Shown: one piece after another, positions 11,974-22,613 of the stretch | Layout of the letters: the number at the start of each line of letters is the position of its first letter | Position numbering within the stretch: the first letter of the stretch is position 1 | NCBI GenBank assembly: GCA_964247055.1 | Contig: OZ176053.1 | Location: 6,882,001-6,946,000, forward strand | Origin: Paragordius varius | Lineage: Eukaryota > Nematomorpha | Direction of reading: 5' to 3' | Length of the DNA stretch: 64,000 nt | Notes under the pieces: generated by a model | The model's database searches: none | What the model saw: the letters and a program-made list of their open reading frames with translations, nothing else | What the model was told of the DNA's origin: nothing | Translations under genes and position numbers: made by a program

Positions 11974-14654
11974 CAGGGGTGTCCAACAGGGTACTCGCGA
12001 GCCACTAGTGGCTCATTGAAAATTTTGAGTGGCTCTTTGAAAATTCTGAAAAAAAAATTTTTTAAAAAAAAAATAATTTCTAATTTATTTAAAAAAATTT
12101 TATATGTAAATTATGCATTTTTATTTTGACATTTAAATTATTTTTAGAAACTTTAAATAAAATTTTTTATTATAAATATCTATCATCGCATTAATTTAAT
12201 CATTTATAAAACTCATTTTTTCCTGCATGTTATTTCCAACTTCAAGATGATAACTTTCACATTAAATTAAACATTAAATATAGGCATTTAAAATAATTTA
12301 TTTAGCTTTCATACCAATACTGGGAATTATAATTTGGGTCCATTGAAACATTCAAATACTTGCAAAAAATAGGTATTTAAAATAATTCATTTAGCTTTCA
12401 TACCAATACTGGGAATTATATTTAAGGTCCATTGAAAAATTAAATTACTTGCAAAAAATAGGTGCTTAAAATAATTTATTTAGCTTTCCTACCAATACTG
12501 GGAATTACTTGCAAAAAAATAGGTATTTAAAATAATTTATTTAGCTTTGAATATGCTAAATCTAAAAAAGTAACTAGAAAATACAATCCCAACTGGGAAT
12601 TAAAATATGGGTTTACTCAAATTTTCACCAAAGCGGAGTGCCTTATTTGCAAATTTACGACAAACGGGTTTCGCCAAAATTTAAAAAGACATGCCAATAC
12701 CATGCATTGGATTTTATTAATATGACTACAGAAATGAAAATAATAAAATTAGAATCTTTAAAAAATAATAATAATCTCCAACTAACAATTTAATTCACGC
12801 AACCTTATCCGATAATAAAGGCACGTTATATTGTTGCCAATTTCCTCGCCAAAAAAATGAAGCCTTATTCTGATGGTGAGTTTGTAAAGGAATGCCTACT
12901 GGAAATTATAAAATGTGTTTTGCCTAATAAAATTGAATTAATATCCAGTATAAGTCTTTCGCGCAATATGTGTCGACGAATTACAGACGTCGCAGAAGAA
13001 ATTAAACTTTGAAGAAAGAATTGAAAATTTTGTGGCGTTTTCCTTGTCATTTGATGAAAGCACAGATATAAGCAACACATCACAATTGGTAGTTCTTATT
13101 CGAGGGATAGATGAATATTTTAATATAACAGAAGATATGTTAGGCTTACTTCCGATGAAAAATACAACTAAGAGAGATGATATGTTCCATGCAATTTTAA
13201 AATGTATTGAGAACAATAAATTAAATATGGGGGCGCTATCTTTTTTGACAACAGATGGTGGCCCAGCTATGATGGGAAAAAACAAGGGAACCATGAAATT
13301 ATTGTTAAATAAGATGGAATCCGATGGTATTAATATTGACCATATATATATAGTGCATTGCATGACTCACCGTGAAAATCTCTGCGCACATGCTCTGACA
13401 ATGGACATTGTTATGACCGTTGTTATTAAAGTAGTTAATTTTATAAATTCTCATGCTTTGAAGCATAAGCAGTTTAAGGAGTTATTAGAAGAAATTCATT
13501 CAGAATATGGAGATCTTATATTTTTCAAATGTAAGGTGGCTTAGTCGAGGGAAATGTCTAAAAAGGTTTTATTATTTATTAAAAGAAATTTTTCTATTGC
13601 AGAATAATTATTTGGTAGAGGAATTAACCAATGAAGATTGGTTGTCAGATTTATGCTTTTCCGTAGACATTACCAAAAAATTAAATCAATTAAATGATCC
13701 TTGCAAAAGCAAGATAATTTAATTATTGATACGAATAACCATTTTAAAGCGTTTCGTAAAAAATTGACGTTATTTGAATGCCATTTAAAAAAAATAATGC
13801 TGATTTCCCAGAATTCAATAGATTTAAAGCTGGTAAAACTAACGATTTTTTAAAATATGCAGATCAAATTAACATATTATTAAAAGCTTTTAATAATCGA
13901 TATGGGAATATGACAAAATATGAAAAAATATTTGATTTATTTTGTTGTTAATTCTACGTTGAAGCTATCAACGCTCCTATTAATTTACAAATGGAATTAC
14001 TAGATTTGCAATCCAATAATGAATTAAAATTATTATTTGGGCAAACAAATAAAATTGAATTTCATAAAAAATATATAGCGTTTGATAAATTTCCTAATTC
14101 AAGAATTTTTGCACAAAGATTAATTTGTGCTTTTGGGTCCACTTATCTTTGTAAAAGTTTTTTTTCTCAAATAAAATACACAAAATCTCTTTCATGTTCT
14201 TTATTAATTGATGAAAACTTGGAGAAATTGAGATGTGCTGTATCAAATATTGATATAGATCTGAATAAATTAAGCAAAAAAATACAAAACAAATATCCCA
14301 TTAAAAATTTAATTATGCAATGAAAAATATTTATTTCTTTTATTTTTATTAGATTAAAAAAGGTTACATTTTGACGATTAAATTCGCCACAGTCACTCTA
14401 GTCATACTATCGAATTGCAATAAGTTTACCATATCCATGTATTTGTATCTTTTTTTTACACATTGATATAATTTAATTAGCAAAGCATTATTATATTTAT
14501 ACTGTTTATTTTCTTTTATATATAATTAGCACGTATATATGTTAATATAATTAAATTATTTGTTATTAATGTCTTGATATATAAAAAAAGTGGCTCTTTG
14601 GAATTTTGAGGTCGAAAAGGTGGCTCTTCAAGCCATTTGTGTTGGACACCTCTG
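11974..14654 (+). mobile_element. hAT (Charlie-like) DNA transposon, decayed transposase, intact ends
   Basis: The terminal repeats caggggtgtccaac and gttggacacctctg are flanked by a perfect 8-bp target duplication, ctctaaaa, at 11966-11973 and 14655-14662. The transposase remnants are on the + strand. A BED zinc finger (ECLICK..LKRHANTMH) is at about 12570-12710. The catalytic region at 13032-13544 shows FDESTDISNTSQLVVLIRG, TTDGGPAM and HCMTHRENLCAH. A continuing frame lies at 13507-13722. The hATC dimerisation block lies at 13991-14323 (YLCKSFFSQIKYTKS, then DENLEKLRCAV). The coding sequence is broken by frame changes between these blocks and by stops after the BED finger, so it cannot make transposase as it stands. 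A 12283-12550 minisatellite lies between the left end and the BED region. Confidence 0.88.
12283..12550. repeat. 89-bp minisatellite inside the hAT element
   Basis: About three units, beginning at 12283, 12372 and 12461, plus a shortened one at 12522. Each carries ttatttagctttc, then accaatactgggaatta and tacttgcaaaaaata. The spacing is 89, 89 and 61 bp. Such subterminal arrays are common in hAT elements, where they can bind transposase; that role is inferred here. Confidence 0.8.
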
Positions 14655-14662
14655 CTCTAAAA

Positions 14663-15218
14663 TAATGATAAATTAAACAATAAATAATTTATTATATACC
14701 CTAACAACCTAACAAAGTTTTTTGAGGATGTCTGTCTTTATGTCATTATGAATTCGAAACTAAGTTAGCAACCGCTAAAATTTAACAAGCCGGTTTTTAC
14801 CCATTTAATCTTTTTGGCAAACTCAAAATTCCTTTTCATTCTTCGAGAATCCACTTTGTTCCAATATTTTGTTGTTTTTTATCATTTTTATTATATATCA
14901 CGTGATAAAAATATTTACTATTTATGGTTACTTTTAAAAACCTGACCCCCATGATACTCTGTATTTGGTATTTAAATTTTGTGCTAATTTATTTTTGCTA
15001 AATATAAATTTTACTCATGATAGTTTTGCCGTTAGTTTTGATCAAATGTTAGAAACGGTTTGTTAAAATCATTCATTACTTGAGCAAAAATTTAAACAGA
15101 TTAATTATATAATTAATTTAATTTATGTCTATTTTATAAACATTATTTATTACATTTTTGATAACTTTATGAGAACTACACCATCCATTAAAACATTATA
15201 TTTGTTTATAAAATGATT
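14663..15218. other. Intergenic, 3' side of the F-box gene
   Basis: No gene seen. An AATAAA on the minus strand (ttatttat at about 15146) is a candidate polyadenylation signal for the F-box gene. Confidence 0.4.
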
Positions 15219-16619
15219 CTACGGTAGTTGCCATTTGATTGATGGAATTTGCAAATTTCGATTTGATACTTTGTTGATGATTCGTTCGGTTTTAAACGTT
15301 TTCCTTAAAATGCGATTTTTAAACACCAACCATAATGTTAGCTTATTGTGTTCTAAATGCAGTTGCATACGTACTAAATGTAAAATCGGTTTTCTAAATG
15401 TATGACTATATATCTGGCCCATTGAGTGCATATTTAACATCCCTAATTTTTGCATAAGATCACTTTTGTTGGTAAAAGGCAATACTATAAGAGTCTTAAG
15501 TGCCCGACATTCTTCCATTCCCAATGCAATGACTATTAAATTGGCATGAATTAGTACATCCAAAAATTTTAATTTTGTCAAGCCATTATGAGTGGTAACT
15601 GAATTGCTATTGCCTAGAATAAGGGAGTTATTTGTGAGGTAAAACATAACAATCTGATCATTTATCAAACTTAATATATAATCTGACCGTATAATTATAC
15701 GGCACGAAAGGGGTAACTTTATTGCATGATTTAAAGCCCCGGATAATTGAACAATTTTATGAATATTTATGTTGGGTCTATGTGAAGAACAATGGTGATT
15801 ATCATGATTTTTAAATAATATTTTATATATCTGGATTTGAGAGGCATATATATTGTTTCCAGTTAATACCGCAATCATTCCTCCACTGATTTCGCAGTTC
15901 AGATACCGTAAAGGTGGATAAAGAGTTTGTACTTCTATTTCATTATAATTGTAATGAAAATTAATACAATCCGATTGTAAACATATCAAAAGCCCATTAT
16001 CCAATACAACCTTTAGAATTATAGAGTCCCTAATATATCGCACAAGGTGCATGGGTGCAAACCATACTTTTGAATATCTCCTTAATGTCGTTTTAACCGT
16101 AAATATATCACAAGTTCCGTTTGGATAGATGCCAAGAATGCTTGGAAACTTTTCGTAAATTATTGATCCAACTGTTTTTCCTGGTAAAATAAAAATGTCG
16201 AATAATGGTTGGCGTAAGTCTATGCATAAACGTTGTTTGCGATTAGACGATAGATTTCTTTGTACCACTTCAACCCAATAATGTATATCCGTTTGATAAT
16301 AGCAAACATTGTGTGAAGCTGTAAATTTAGCAAAAATTAAGTAAGATCTCTTTTGTACAATTGTACTGCAAGGTAGTCGGCCAACATTCATATTGATATG
16401 TAAAAGGTGAAAAATCTCTTTCCAATCGCATTGGAATCTACATTCAAAGGAATTAAGTATGTCGGGAGAAAACTTTTGAACACATCCATTTTTCCAAATA
16501 TAAAAATTTACAGTTAGGAATTTATCTATCCATAGCTTGAAATAAGTATTAACCCTCCTAAGTTTTAATAATGTATAAATATCTAAATATTTAAAAATAC
16601 ATTGCCATATATCATCCAT
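15219..16619 (-). CDS. F-box protein, single exon
   Basis: An open frame of 466 aa without introns, unusual among the genes of this window. The N-terminus (MDDIWQCIFKYLDIYTLLKL, then RRVNTYFKLWIDKF) matches the F-box pattern: Ile/Leu-rich helices and the LRRVN..F core that binds SKP1. The next 400 residues contain scattered hydrophobic strands of the sort seen in beta-propeller or other substrate-binding regions, but no WD, LRR or Kelch signature was clear. It probably serves as the substrate adaptor of an SCF ubiquitin ligase; the substrate is unknown. The ATG at 16619 is chosen because the F-box begins directly after it. No frame breaks, so it looks like a working gene. Retroposition could explain the lack of introns but is not shown. 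Confidence 0.65.
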   Translation of the reverse strand: MDDIWQCIFKYLDIYTLLKLRRVNTYFKLWIDKFLTVNFYIWKNGCVQKFSPDILNSFECRFQCDWKEIFHLLHINMNVGRLPCSTIVQKRSYLIFAKFTASHNVCYYQTDIHYWVEVVQRNLSSNRKQRLCIDLRQPLFDIFILPGKTVGSIIYEKFPSILGIYPNGTCDIFTVKTTLRRYSKVWFAPMHLVRYIRDSIILKVVLDNGLLICLQSDCINFHYNYNEIEVQTLYPPLRYLNCEISGGMIAVLTGNNIYASQIQIYKILFKNHDNHHCSSHRPNINIHKIVQLSGALNHAIKLPLSCRIIIRSDYILSLINDQIVMFYLTNNSLILGNSNSVTTHNGLTKLKFLDVLIHANLIVIALGMEECRALKTLIVLPFTNKSDLMQKLGMLNMHSMGQIYSHTFRKPILHLVRMQLHLEHNKLTLWLVFKNRILRKTFKTERIINKVSNRNLQIPSIKWQLP

Positions 16620-17680
16620 AAAATTAAACGATAGTTATGACAATATCATTGATACGTCACTAACATATAATTACTGTAGCGCTTGTCAAAAAAAAATCGT
16701 TGAAATTAAACATTTCCTATCTTTTAAAACTTTTTATCTGGATAACAGGAATATAAATTTTTGTATTTATTATGTCAATAATTTTAGTAGATCCTCTTAA
16801 CAATCCATATAAATATAATTTTTAACACATGTGAAATTAAGTTGGTTCCGAAATTCACCACTAAAATCTAGATTAACCTAATAATTGTGGTATCGATTTT
16901 AAGCTATTTACTAATTAAATGTGATAAACCTTTCCTGAATCATTCGTAAGATTAAAAACATCAATAGTTTATTCATCTATATAATATCGGGATTTTATAA
17001 TCATTGATTTTGTGTAGATCTGAAGTCGCTTCTTACTCTTGCTTTTTGATATCACCGAAAAATTGCTCGCTGCAAATAATTAAAAAACAGTGATTTAAAA
17101 CATTTTCTAATTTGACGTAAACTGAAATGCTTCTAAAGATATCAATGATATTACATTTTCAAATTAATCCTTTTAGGAAAAGATTTTTGTCATTACATAA
17201 GCTCGAATACATTTACATGTTGTATGTCCTTTTGGTATGTTGATTTGAAACTAAAATAATCTACCATTTTCTTATATTTAAATTTGCCAGATTTGTATGT
17301 CGAATAAAAACTAATCAGAGATCGTTAAAACAGACTCTTCGTTTTTATATTCTTTAAAAATATTATAGAACAAAATTTATTTATCAATTAAAGATTATCT
17401 TTAGTAGGAAAAGAGCGAAATACATACAAAAAATCTAAGATTTACCACCAAAATATAATTTGAAATAATTTTTTCCTTTACAGTACATAAAATTTAATTT
17501 TTTTATAAGTTAATTAATATGCAAAGTTGTGTTTCTATATAAGTCAATTACGACAAAAGTGGGAAAACTTTCTAAGTAAATCCCACAAAAGCATTAATCC
17601 AGATACATTTGCCTATAAGAAGTTTCTTTTTCACCACAAATTTTTTTGCATCCATTTTTCACTGAGTTTTAGCCGGCGTG
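16620..17680. other. Divergent intergenic region between F-box and SR genes
   Basis: AT-rich, no gene recognised. It must contain the F-box promoter near 16620-16800. The frame at 17527-17853 overlaps the candidate SR promoter and leader and is not supported as coding. Confidence 0.4.
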
Positions 17681-17857
17681 ATGGTATAAAGGGCGCCCGA
17701 CTTTTACACTGCGTTCAAGAGTTTGAACCACAAAACTACGCAATTTTTCCATCATCACTGTCAGCCCTGGGCAGACGAGTGTTCTTTCACATCTCCGGAG
17801 ACAATTTAAGACCATACCCTTTAAAGGAAAGAGACTTTAACCTGTTGTTTTAGCTAA
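17681..17857 (+). promoter_or_regulatory. Candidate TATA promoter and non-coding leader exon of the SR gene
   Basis: TATAAAG at 17685-17691 is followed about 25-30 bp downstream by a plausible start region (ttacactgcgttca). The stretch to 17857 is less AT-rich than its surroundings and ends in a strong 5' splice site, gctaag|gtaatg. Further donor-like sites are cag|gtgaag..aca|gtaagt (18165-18187) and catcaag|gtacgc (18512). An acceptor, attcag|gac, lies at 18792 just before the SR start codon. A multi-exon 5' UTR is therefore inferred. RNA data would be needed to fix it. Confidence 0.4.
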
Positions 17858-18813
17858 GGTAATGTTTTTTTAATATTTTATAATTTATTGGATTAAAGTG
17901 CCAGCATAAACCCAAATTTAGGCAACCTATTAATATAGTTTATATTGCTATATAACCATTTTCTTCGTCAATATAATATGATATATAATTAGGTGCGAAT
18001 GTAATTTTAGCTGTAGAATATAAATTAAAATATTTTAATGTTCTAAATATATGTAAGCTGTAGATTGATATAGTTTTCCAAAGTTTCCAAGCATTAAACA
18101 TTGTTTATAACGACAAAGGATATGATTTTCGCATTTATGTTTGATAGTTTACAAAAATTTTGCAGGTGAAGTCTACACAGTAAGTATTTGACACCCATAT
18201 TTATAAGAGGTATTTGCATTGCGCTATGAAATATGCCAAATTACCCTATTTTAGAATTTTATAATAGGTGTAAATGTATAAATGAAATACATCAATTACT
18301 TTTTAAGTTATTAAAAACATACAGACATGTATGAAATCTTTTATAATTATTTCCAACTATCTTAACTTATAAAAATAGAGATATGAATATAATTTTTGTT
18401 TTTAACAATATTATAAATTAATTTGCTCATCAAGCAGTTGTTTTCTGTTTTTACAATTCGAATCATCCATCCATCCATTACTTTGCCTCAAATTAACCAT
18501 TCCACGCATCAAGGTACGCTTTTATTTATGATCATAAATATTTATTATTTTATATTTGGAAACAAAATAAATTGTTTCAATCAATAGCACTGGCCCAGAT
18601 TGGTTAATTGGTTTCTTTGGTGTTAATGTGAAAATGGTATTTTATGGTTGCGCAACTAACTTTTGTTAATGGGTGTGTAGTGTCGTAGTGGCACCATGGT
18701 TTGGTTGGGCATACGGAAACCCTATTAATACTTTAAATTTAGTGTACTTTCGTAATGTTTCCTTTTTTACCATCTTGGATTATAAAATTCAGGACCTACA
18801 AACACGTTAATAA

Positions 18814-21299
18814 ATGCCAAGATCATCACGCTCTGCTTCTTCATACAGTCGATCACGAAGCCGTAGTGGAAGGAATCGCAGGTCACGATCGCGTTCATCA
18901 CCTCGAGCAGCACGAAATCGTAGGAGTCGAAGTCGATCATATGGATTCCGTAGGGAGCGAGATGGAAGTTTTGACGATTCAACATACAATGATGCTCGCC
19001 TCCACATTTCTGACCTTACAGTCGATTGTTCCAAACGAGAAATTGAGGAAAGATTTGCTAAATATGGTGCGCTTAGAGAGGTATGGGTTGCACGTAATCC
19101 ACCCTGCTTTGCGTTTGTCGTTTATAATGAACCGGAGGACGCCAGGAGAGCAATGAAAAAGATGGATGGAACGTAACTTTTAACATCTATTTTATCAATT
19201 TGGGAGAATGCTATTTTAAAAAAATTGTTTTAAACACACGTTTAATGTTAAATCAAGGTTTTTTTCTTAATTTTTTCTTAAGGCTTATTACAGATAAACA
19301 AACTATTCACTTGTTTTGTTCTCAGTTTATACATTAAATTTGAAGATAACGTTTTTTTAAATTGAATTAAATTAATAAATAATTGTAAAATATTTTTTTA
19401 AAAGCTTCATGATTTATTTTTTACCTATAACACCATTTAAACGGTCAAATGATGTATTATAATTAAAAACAATGTGTGATTATTATGGTAATTTATTTTT
19501 AGTACTCTTTGTGGAAATAAAGTGCGAGTTACAGTAGCCAGACCACGGACTCGAGGTACTCGTCGAGCAAATAATTTTGATCCAAATATGCGCTGTTACA
19601 CTTGCGGTCAAAGGGGACATTTTTCACGGGAATGTCCCAATTCGCACAGAAGTTACAAGTATTTTACCGCATTTCTATAAATATATAGATTAAAATTAAA
19701 TTAAGGGAAAAATTACAAGGTCAAATGGATTTTTTTTAATTTTTTCGCTATTACATTATTCTTATTTAAATGTGCCATATTCATCGTAGACTTTTTTTCT
19801 TGTCAAATTTCACTACTAATAAACACTTGTTGTTATTAATAAATATACATGTTTTTATTTCATATTTTATTTTCAAATGTTATATTTTAGCCGATCTCGT
19901 AGTTATTCACGATCCAGATCTCGGGATCGAAGATCTCGTCGCCGTGACGATTCCCGCAAACGTAATAGAAAATCAGTCACTCCCGAAAGTATAATTTTTA
20001 TTTTTTTCGTAAGAAATATTTCGATAATCTATATTCGATATATATATTACTTTAAAATTAAAATGATAGAATTTTGGGCGGGTGCTGTTGACTTTACCAA
20101 ATAATAAAATCGTAAAAACGAATCATAAAACACAAATTTTTTAACAACGATGAATGTTTTTTTTATCGAAAATATATTTTTTCTTCTTTTGTTGTCATGA
20201 ATCGCTCTTTTGTGAGATAATCTTTACGCCTAAACAAACGAAACTTATGACAAAATGATTGCATATTATATTTATACACCAACTATATAATAATAAATTT
20301 TAAAATAATTTTATGTAAACATCAGTAGTAATATTTTATTAATGAACTTTTGTCAAAAACATCTCACTTGTATTTTATTTGATAAAGTTAGATGCATTAA
20401 ACGAAAATTTATTAATAAATGCTGATGTTTGCATCAAATTATTTTTAAATAACAATGGTTTATGTATATTAGGAAAACGGGGTAGTAGACGTCGATCTGT
20501 CGATAGCCGTGACAATGATAGAAGTGTTTCTAGGGGTCGAGGAGATCGCAGGTCTTCACCAGTCGCCGCTTCAAACCGGAAACGCAGTCCTGTGAAATCT
20601 TCATCGCGTAGAAATGAAAGAGATAATAATGATTATAACAGCAACCGCAACGCTAATAAAGATTCGCAAACACCTTCACCTCGTGCCAGGCGTGGTAGAT
20701 CATCGGGTGGAAGTCGGTCTCCTCGTTACTCTAAATCACGTTCCCCCGTTAACAATGGTATATACATTAGAATGATTAAAATTAGTTTGGCACGTTTTTT
20801 CTCTTTATCAGGGGAAATAAAAACAGTGTTTTAATTGGTTTTGGACCAAATTGTTATAGTCCTTATATTTCCAAAATTTTTGGTTTGAGTTTTTTTAAAC
20901 TCAAGTCGTGTCAATTGGGAATTTTTTACTTTACAGAAAACCAAATGATTTTGCATGTGAATAAATAGCAAAAATCGTGTGTAACTCTCTACTTTTTTAA
21001 TTTTTTTAAAAAATAAAATATTTTAATGGTTTAAAACTATCTATGGTTCCCATCTTTTTTTTAAAAAAACTTTTTGAGCTACAAATTTTAAATTAACGAT
21101 TTTAAAACACAAATGAATATTTGTATTCTATATTATGATTTTGTATATCTAGACAAGTATTCACAACAGCGCAACGATTATGAAGATTACGATAATGGTG
21201 TTAATGGGCGAGAAAGTAAAATATATTTTGCTTACATCCTTATCTATGATTTATTAACCATATATTTTTCATTTTCTAGATATAATGGCGACAGAATGA
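18814..21299 (+). CDS. SR splicing factor with RRM and CCHC zinc knuckle (SRSF7/9G8-like)
   Basis: Six coding exons: 18814-19172, 19503-19658, 19891-19988, 20473-20757, 21153-21215, 21280-21299. Total 981 nt, 326 aa, all phases consistent. Residues 1-49 are an Arg/Ser-rich segment. The RRM has RNP2 LHISDL (63-68) and RNP1 CFAFVVYN (98-105). A CCHC knuckle is formed by C151, C154, H159 and C164 (CYTCGQRGHFSREC). A long RS/RD tail follows (SRSYSRSRSRDRRSRRRDD and onward). RRM plus knuckle plus RS tail is the layout of 9G8/SRSF7, which binds exonic enhancers and helps splice-site choice and mRNA export in the nucleus. Odd point: an RS segment lies before the RRM, whereas SRSF7 normally begins with the RRM. 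SRSF7 genes are known to regulate their own splicing; nothing here proves that. AATAAA near 21368. Confidence 0.92.
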
Positions 21300-22613
21300 T
21301 ATGTTGATTTGAGACTAGAATCTGTTATATGATTTTATTGCACCAAAATACTATATGTATAGATTTGAATAAATTAAATGTTATTATTACATATTAATTA
21401 AATATTCTATTAATGCGATTCTATAAATAAATGTTTAAAATATAATCCTTTTCTAAAAATTTGTGTTTGACCAGTTTTATTACAAAGGAAATAGCCATTG
21501 TCAAATAATCAATACTAAAATTATAAAAAATGATATGAAAATAATTAAATATTTTATCTTAAAATATTAGATATTGTAATAAAATAGAGGCTACCCACAT
21601 TATAGAGATATTTCATTGCTTAAAATTAATTATTAAAAATTCACTATGATCCCAAACCATTAACGTGTTCAATAATGCAAATAACTTTAACGATAAAATT
21701 TTAAAACATTCTATTAATGGATTCCCCCTGAATCAGAGAAAATCATGATTTTTCCACTTTATCATTTTTCCTAAAATGTGAAATAAAATTTTATTGATTT
21801 AAGAGATTAAGATTAATTAATATTAAATTTTATTTAATAAATAATCTATATTTCAAAAAAAACAAAAAATGAATAAATTTCTATTATGAACCGCAATGCC
21901 TCCAATGGACTACAACTAAAATATGAGTCTTGAAAATTGAAAAAGTCAATGATGATTAGCATGAGCTAATTAGTTTACATGGGTTGTTAATTTAAAAAAG
22001 TTCATCATGATGAGGCTCCACCGTCTCTGCTCACTTAGTCGACGAAAATTCTGATTTTAGCTGTTTTTATTTTAAATGTATATCTCTAAATTAATTTGAT
22101 TTTATTAGGCTAGCTTCAAAATGGGCAAATTAGAAGATTATATTTTAATATTATCAAATATAACCCGAAAACTAGTGCATTCTCGGCTTCGAACCAGGTC
22201 AAAAAATGTGGAACCGAAACTAGCCACATTTCTAAAAATTATTGAAACCGGGGTCCTGAACAATAAAAAGAACTGGGTTGTTTGAAACCGAGCTAGTCTA
22301 AAAATTTGAAAGAAGAAGCCAACCGAACCGGTTTTAAATAAAATCTCGCTTTTAATAACTTCGCCGTTAAACAAACATGTATTAAAAAATTTGCAATTTC
22401 ATAATTATCTACTATATTTATTTATGACACTCGGATATCACATTATAAAAATAATTATGTATATATTTTCACTATCAAACTACACAATTATATTAGATTA
22501 AATGACATTTATAAACATACATTTTTGAGATACGCGGAGCGAGACATTTCAATCCACAACATATTTTATATCTAAAAAAACCATTCGAAAATGATAGAAT
22601 CTTTCTGGATGGA
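21300..22613. other. Convergent intergenic region, SR and FIT genes
   Basis: No gene is recognised. The 22130-22370 stretch contains several ccgaacc/ggttcgaa motifs and a reverse-strand B-box-like ggttcgaagcc, but no tRNA fold can be drawn. Probably repeat-derived. Confidence 0.35.

Noticed and set aside
17527-17853. 108-aa open frame upstream of the SR gene.
   Set aside because: It crosses the TATA box and candidate leader, shows no domain, and has no acceptor context for coding.
22170-22235. tRNA-like B box (ggttcgaagcc, minus strand) with an A-box-like tggctagtttcgg upstream.
   Set aside because: The A-to-B spacing is too short and no cloverleaf stems can be drawn.
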